From Stictocephala bisonia (lineage: Eukaryota; Arthropoda; Insecta; Hemiptera; Membracidae), in the NCBI GenBank assembly GCA_035578905.1, contig JAQJVL010000282.1, positions 496,001-560,000 on the forward strand: a stretch of DNA of 64,000 nt. Reading direction: 5' to 3'. Under the pieces are notes generated by a model that saw only the letters and a program-made list of their open reading frames with translations, was not told where the DNA came from and ran no database searches. The position numbers and the translations under genes are program-made. Positions 59,626 through 64,000 of the stretch are shown here, in pieces. Each line of letters starts with the position of its first letter. Position 1 is the first letter of the stretch.

Positions 59626-61105
59626 TGTTTCTTTTTCTTGTGATGCTTCGGCTTTTAAAAGTCCTAATTGTGTGCACTCGTGGCGTAATGCTGTAACCCA
59701 GCGACTTGGGGACAATGTGCTGTGCAATGTAACCAATAGGTTTTGTTCTCGGTTCTTTAAATATTTATGTCCTCATAAGAGGTTAAGCGTAAAGGAGGAA
59801 ATGAAGGCCAATATTGTCTGTCTCTCAGAGAAAGTCTATTTCCTTTCCATTTCATTTAAATATTTACAAGGTGTCCGTGTTGGATGGTGGAGTTTGATTG
59901 CTGCATAGGGCAGACCACTCTGTTAAGATTGTCAGTCAGCCGAAACTCAAACCAATACTACGTGGTTCGCAAACCACGCTAAACTGTAGGTCTCTTAGAT
60001 GCCCTGGTCACAAGTTACTTGTAAATGACCCTTTAATTAGCATAAGTCGAACTCAGTTAGTAACCAGACTACGCAGATCCTCCCACTAATCCTACCCTCA
60101 TGTAATCTTTCCTATTTACCTTACAACACGCACAAGTTGTGTCGGCGTCTCAGATGAGAATAATATTTAAGTTCTAAGAGGTGGATGGCTCTATTTTAGG
60201 TATTAAAAAGCACAAATGCCTCTAAGTGGGTAAATTGCGTTAGCCACTTTGTGTAACTCTAGAGAGGACAAGTTGCAATCACTATTGAACATGCAAGTCA
60301 AGCAGCCAAGACTATTACGTACGATGGAGTATTCACTATCCAGGCCAACCATTAAGGTTATGTTTCGTTGAACAATCAAGTTAATACCATATTAGTAAAT
60401 ATGCACATTTTGGTATAAAAACACCTTGAAATGGTAAATATTGATAAACATTTTGAATTTTTAAATAATAAATTCATAATGTAAATCAATTTGCATAATT
60501 TAAGATTGTGACAAGTCTGTATCAATAACATTAAAACTACTTAGTACAATCTGCATAGTCACTAAAATTGAATAACTGTTCAGAACGTAAGGTACTCTAA
60601 ACTCGAATTTATTTTGTATTAACTTTCCAAAAAGAATAAAAAATTATTATAAAAACAATAAATTTAGAATATTGCACATTTATTTATAATTTATTTAGAA
60701 AGTGAAGAATATTTGTTCAATGTAGAAAATGTAGTATTTGTTTCATACTTTCTTTACAACGTTAGAAAGTGTAACTTAGAGAAGAGTTGTAAACCGAGCA
60801 CGTTTATGTCCTGTCTGAAGTCGGAGATTTTATGTCGATAAAATTAACTTCCTATTGACAAGTTTTAGAAAGGGGATTTGAAAAACACTATAGTCGTATG
60901 TAGGTTACTACAGAGAAAAAAAACTTATAAGAAACGATTTCAAATGGCTGCAGCGAACTCCTCAATACAAGTTATGTATTTGTGTTTAGCCATATAAGCT
61001 AAACACAACATAAACATATAAGTTTTTATAAGTCAAAATACAAAATTTCTTTGACTACTTATTTATAATCTCATTATAATACATACATAAACTGTATAAC
61101 ACATA
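59626..61105. other. Non-coding stretch
   Basis: Open frames at 59591-59908 and 59898-60089 have no recognised domain. A small hairpin, CGTGGTT / AACCACG, lies near 59961-59978. The rest is AT-rich. Confidence 0.45.
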
Positions 61106-61550
61106 CAAGGTGAAAAAATATGGAAACGCTTTGACAACTATTGTATGACTTCACTTGTTCATCATTGTTACAAAGATCATACTTTTTGACGCCATTAGCG
61201 ACATTTCATCTTTTCATGGGGACGGCCCGCGAGGAGTTGAACGAAAATCTTCAATTTAAGCCTAGGTCGAGTTTGGTATTAAATAAAAGGTCTATTCAAG
61301 AAAAATTAATTGCCGCAACCCGGAATTTGAAAATATTATCCTTCTCAGAGTAGCGGTCATTTGAATTTCAAAATACATAACTAATTTGATCAATATAGTT
61401 TCTCCCGTTTTAAACGGTTTCAAGTAAATTATTCTGATCAAAAATTATACTTAGTGGATCACAATTATTAAAACACCCTAAAATATCAAATTAATTATCT
61501 TTGGAAAAATTAACGCTGTTGTGAAAGCGTTTTCATATTTTTTCACCTTG
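61106..61550 (+). mobile_element. Tc1/mariner-type MITE
   Basis: CAAGGTGAAAAAATATGG opens the left terminal repeat. The right end, read in reverse complement, is CAAGGTGAAAAAATATGA, and about 33 of 35 positions agree when extended to GCTTTGACAAC. Both ends are flanked by TA (61104-61105, 61551-61552), the Tc1/mariner target site. 445 bp, no transposase. A short interior frame with KPRSSL and AATRNLKIL may be captured or remnant sequence. Confidence 0.85.
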
Positions 61551-63030
61551 TATATAATGTCTTCATGTAGTTTTATAGATTTCGTCAACAATTGAATTTG
61601 TGGTTTCTGCCCTTTGTTGTTTTTAAATATTGTGCCAATTCAAAGACGAACGATACGGTGTTTTGATAAATTGGAAGAGTTTTACAATGATTTCAATACA
61701 ATGAATAAATTATTATTGTTATTTCCGACAAATCTATAAAATACGAATAACTTATTTTCAATCCAACCAGTGACTCATTTGAAGTAACAACCCCTTTTTT
61801 TATTTACTCGTATTTAAATTGAACACGCTTTTAAAAATATTATTTGCAGCACTCACGTCTGATGTCCATGTCTATGTGAATCCTTTAAGAGATGAATTTT
61901 TAACATTGCTTGGAACTCAGCATTTCAAATGTTTTACTGCCATGGGCTCTTCTTATATCAAGAAAGTTACTTTAGTTAATCAAGAATACTAATTTTAAGT
62001 CCTATCCAATTATTGTGAGTAATAAAATCAAATTGAATCGTAACTAAATCCTTTCGTAACTTCGTTACCTGAAGAAATAATAAACGCTTTAAATACTGCA
62101 ACGTTAAAATTAAAATTGAGGGTTACTTTAACTTTCTTCAGTAAGTATTGTAAAGTTGATATCTGGGTCAGCTTTACCTTTACGTTAAAGTCTGGAAATC
62201 AACGGTGTTGTAACGTGCAAAGAGGTTGGAGACTGTCCAAATAGTAAATCCACTTTTGCTCATTGCCTTACCGACAATGCCCCTTCGAAATTGTGACTTA
62301 GGTCGGTTCCACGTGGTTTTTTAGCTTATTTTTAGTATTGTTTACGAAGAAGCAGCAAGTTTTACATATATGGCATTGCAAAGTAATATAAACCACTATC
62401 TTCTCAATTTAAAATGTAGTCTGTTTAATAAATGTCATTTAATGTTTTTTTTTTTTTTTTTTACTAAAATATTAACCTTTTCTAGGGGGGAGGATAACAC
62501 ATGATATGTAAAAATCGTTCAAAACGTTTTGTATATATTTATTATGAAAATTACAAAATTGGCCTCGCTACGAAATTCTTATCAGCGAGATCCACTATAA
62601 CATATAAGTTAATAATATAAAAGTTAAAATAATATATTTTCGTATATTTCGAGCTAAAATGTTGGTTTTCTTTGCTAATAATTTTAGGATCAGTTTTACT
62701 TCAATATGGGTTACTGTTAATTCATAAAAATATATTTACGAAACACTTTAGGCGCATGTAAATATCATAACATATATTTTTATGTTGAAGTCACTAATTC
62801 TATAATCAACACCTTGACCAGAATAATTACTAATAAATTAACTACAATAATTAGTAAAAAGTCATTAGTAGTGTGTCATTAATATTATTGTTGAAGAAAT
62901 AGAAAGTACACGTCCACCAATGATTGGACAATGTGTCTGTCATGTACACTACAGAGAGGCTTACACAACCATGTATCTATGTATGTAATGTGTCCAGTGA
63001 AGCACGTGATAACAGTAACAAGTAAAAGAA
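61551..63030. other. AT-rich non-coding stretch
   Basis: A long T run near 62443-62461 and a short G run near 62486. No supported gene or RNA. Confidence 0.5.
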
Positions 63031-63680
63031 GTTCAGTCTGTAAACAGTGGGGAACTGTGAAACTGAACCAAGTAACGTCCTATTGCAAGTACTTTCATTT
63101 CCGAGTTTAAAGTTCAGTCTGTAAATACTGGGGAACTGTGAAACTGAACCAAGTAACGTCCTATTGCAAATACTTTCATTTCCGAGTTACAAGTTCAGTC
63201 TGTAAACACTGGGTAACTGTGAAACTGAACCAAGTAACGTCCTATTGCAAGTACTTTCATTTCCGAGTTACAAGTTTAGTCTGTAAACACTGGGAACTGT
63301 GAAACTGACCCAAGTAATGTCCTATTGCAAGTACTTTCATTTTCGAGTTACAAGTTTAGTCTGTAAACACTGGGGAACTGTGAAACTGAACCAATTAACG
63401 TCCTATTGCAAGTAATTTCATTTCCTAGTTACAAGTTCAGTCTGTAAACACTGGGGAACTGTAAAACTGAACCAAGTAACGTCCAATTGCAAGTACTTTC
63501 ATTTCCGAGTTACAAGTTCAGTCTGTAAACACTGGGGAACTGTGAAACTGAACCAAGTAACGTCCAATTGTAAGTATTTTCATTTCCGAGTTACAAGTTC
63601 AGTCTGTAAACACTGGGGAACTGTGAAACTGAACCAAGTAACGTCCTATTGCTAGTACTTTAATTTCCGAGTTACAAGTG
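63031..63680 (+). repeat. 81-bp minisatellite, 8 copies
   Basis: GTTCAGTCTGTAAACACTGG anchors are about 81 bp apart (63031, 63112 and onward). The unit also contains GAACCAAGTAACGTCC and TTTCATTTCCGAGTTACAAG. Ends near 63680, just before the hammerhead-like motifs. Confidence 0.95.
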
Positions 63681-63812
63681 ACGAGTAAGATGTTACTTCC
63701 CCAAGTAACACATTAATTGTTGCAGTGATGAACACTTTAACTTGCTTCAAACACTGGCTGATTATATTAAATTAATTACCTTCGTCAACAGTCCCAAATT
63801 TGTCGTGGGGGT

Positions 63813-63846
63813 TACGACCGTTTCGGCTTTAAAATGCCATCTTCAG
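63813..63846 (-). ncRNA. Putative Penelope-type hammerhead ribozyme core
   Basis: The minus strand reads CTGAAGA (63846-63840; fits the invariant CUGANGA), a stem II TGGC-loop-GCC(G), then GAAAC, GGTC and GTA (63815-63813). GAA-AC-GGUC-GU-A is the two-base-pair stem III with tetraloop and a GUA cleavage triplet described for hammerheads of Penelope-like retroelements. Every catalytic-core position I can check is intact. Stem I pairs weakly (GUGU against ACCC), so activity is uncertain. No Penelope RT or GIY-YIG coding is in the window. Confidence 0.5.
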
Positions 63847-63942
63847 ACACAATATGCCAAAAGGCTTCGTTAAACTTTACAAAACACACAAAGACATTAC
63901 GAATCTATCTAAAAAACCGTTTTTAAAATTGTTTTATATGCC

Positions 63943-63985
63943 TACAACGTGTTTGGCGTCGGCAGGCATGCGCGATTATGAAAAT
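63943..63985 (-). ncRNA. Degenerate second hammerhead-like motif
   Basis: The minus strand reads GACGCCAAACACGTTGTAGG. The AAAC-ACGTT-GTA part has the same short stem III plan, but the core G of GAAAC is C and no CUGANGA is present upstream. Same orientation, about 130 bp from the first. Tentative. Confidence 0.25.
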
Positions 63986-64000
63986 ATTACTCCAAAATCA

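Noticed and set aside
59591..59908. Possible small protein gene
   Set aside because: No recognisable domain, it starts within a repeat fragment, and it lies in a region with other chance frames.

Overview
The window looks like AT-rich intergenic DNA from a eukaryotic nuclear genome, most likely an arthropod and probably an insect. The reasons are degraded non-LTR retrotransposons of the Jockey/CR1 type, tRNA-derived SINEs, Tc1/mariner- and pogo-like inverted-repeat elements with TA target sites, long (TA)n tracts, and many minisatellites. I found no convincing host gene, no rRNA, no intact tRNA gene and nothing bacterial. The only coding sequence I can defend is retrotransposon coding sequence, and every copy is broken.

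Layout. 1-5311 is non-coding AT-rich DNA with two SINE copies, a 28-bp perfect inverted repeat and one copy of a short dispersed element. 5312-8650 and 10185-16602 are two nearly identical copies of a 3.3-kb segment. The second copy also contains about 3 kb with a degenerate LINE (endonuclease plus reverse transcriptase, RT), and a decayed LINE 3' piece lies between them (8765-9757). 17453-18080 is another LINE 3' piece on the minus strand. From 19.8 kb onward tandem arrays dominate, with units of 48 bp (19.8 kb), about 143 bp (20.8-22.3), 55/58 bp (23.3-25.0), 125 bp (28.5), 52 bp (30.2-31.4), 77 bp (32.8-40.6), 68 bp (42.0), 76 bp (45.4-46.6), another 52 bp (47.4-49.8 and 51.0-51.8), 29 bp (52.5), 37 bp (54.4-57.9) and 81 bp (63.0-63.7). 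Together they make up about 30 percent of the window by my hand sum.

The 77-bp array is split by a 3.16-kb, 5'-truncated, nearly intact minus-strand LINE (34691-37850). The array resumes in the same phase on the other side, so the element landed inside an existing array. Several arrays show higher-order structure: 16 x 77 bp, about 522 bp in the 37-bp array, and 311 bp in the first 52-bp array.

Three points deserve the closest attention. First, a hammerhead-ribozyme-like core lies on the minus strand at 63813-63846, of the short-stem-III form known from Penelope-like retroelements, with a weaker second one about 130 bp away. Second, the block at about 49.3-50.95 kb recurs at 51.3-52.97 kb. 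Its first copy is full of small indels where the second is clean, and the two correspond repeat unit by repeat unit, which looks like an assembly or haplotype artefact. Third, the tRNA-derived SINE family has a conserved palindromic tail with one apparent compensatory base change.

All calls come from reading the sequence by eye. No database search, alignment program or folding was run, and unit counts and boundaries are approximate to a few bases.
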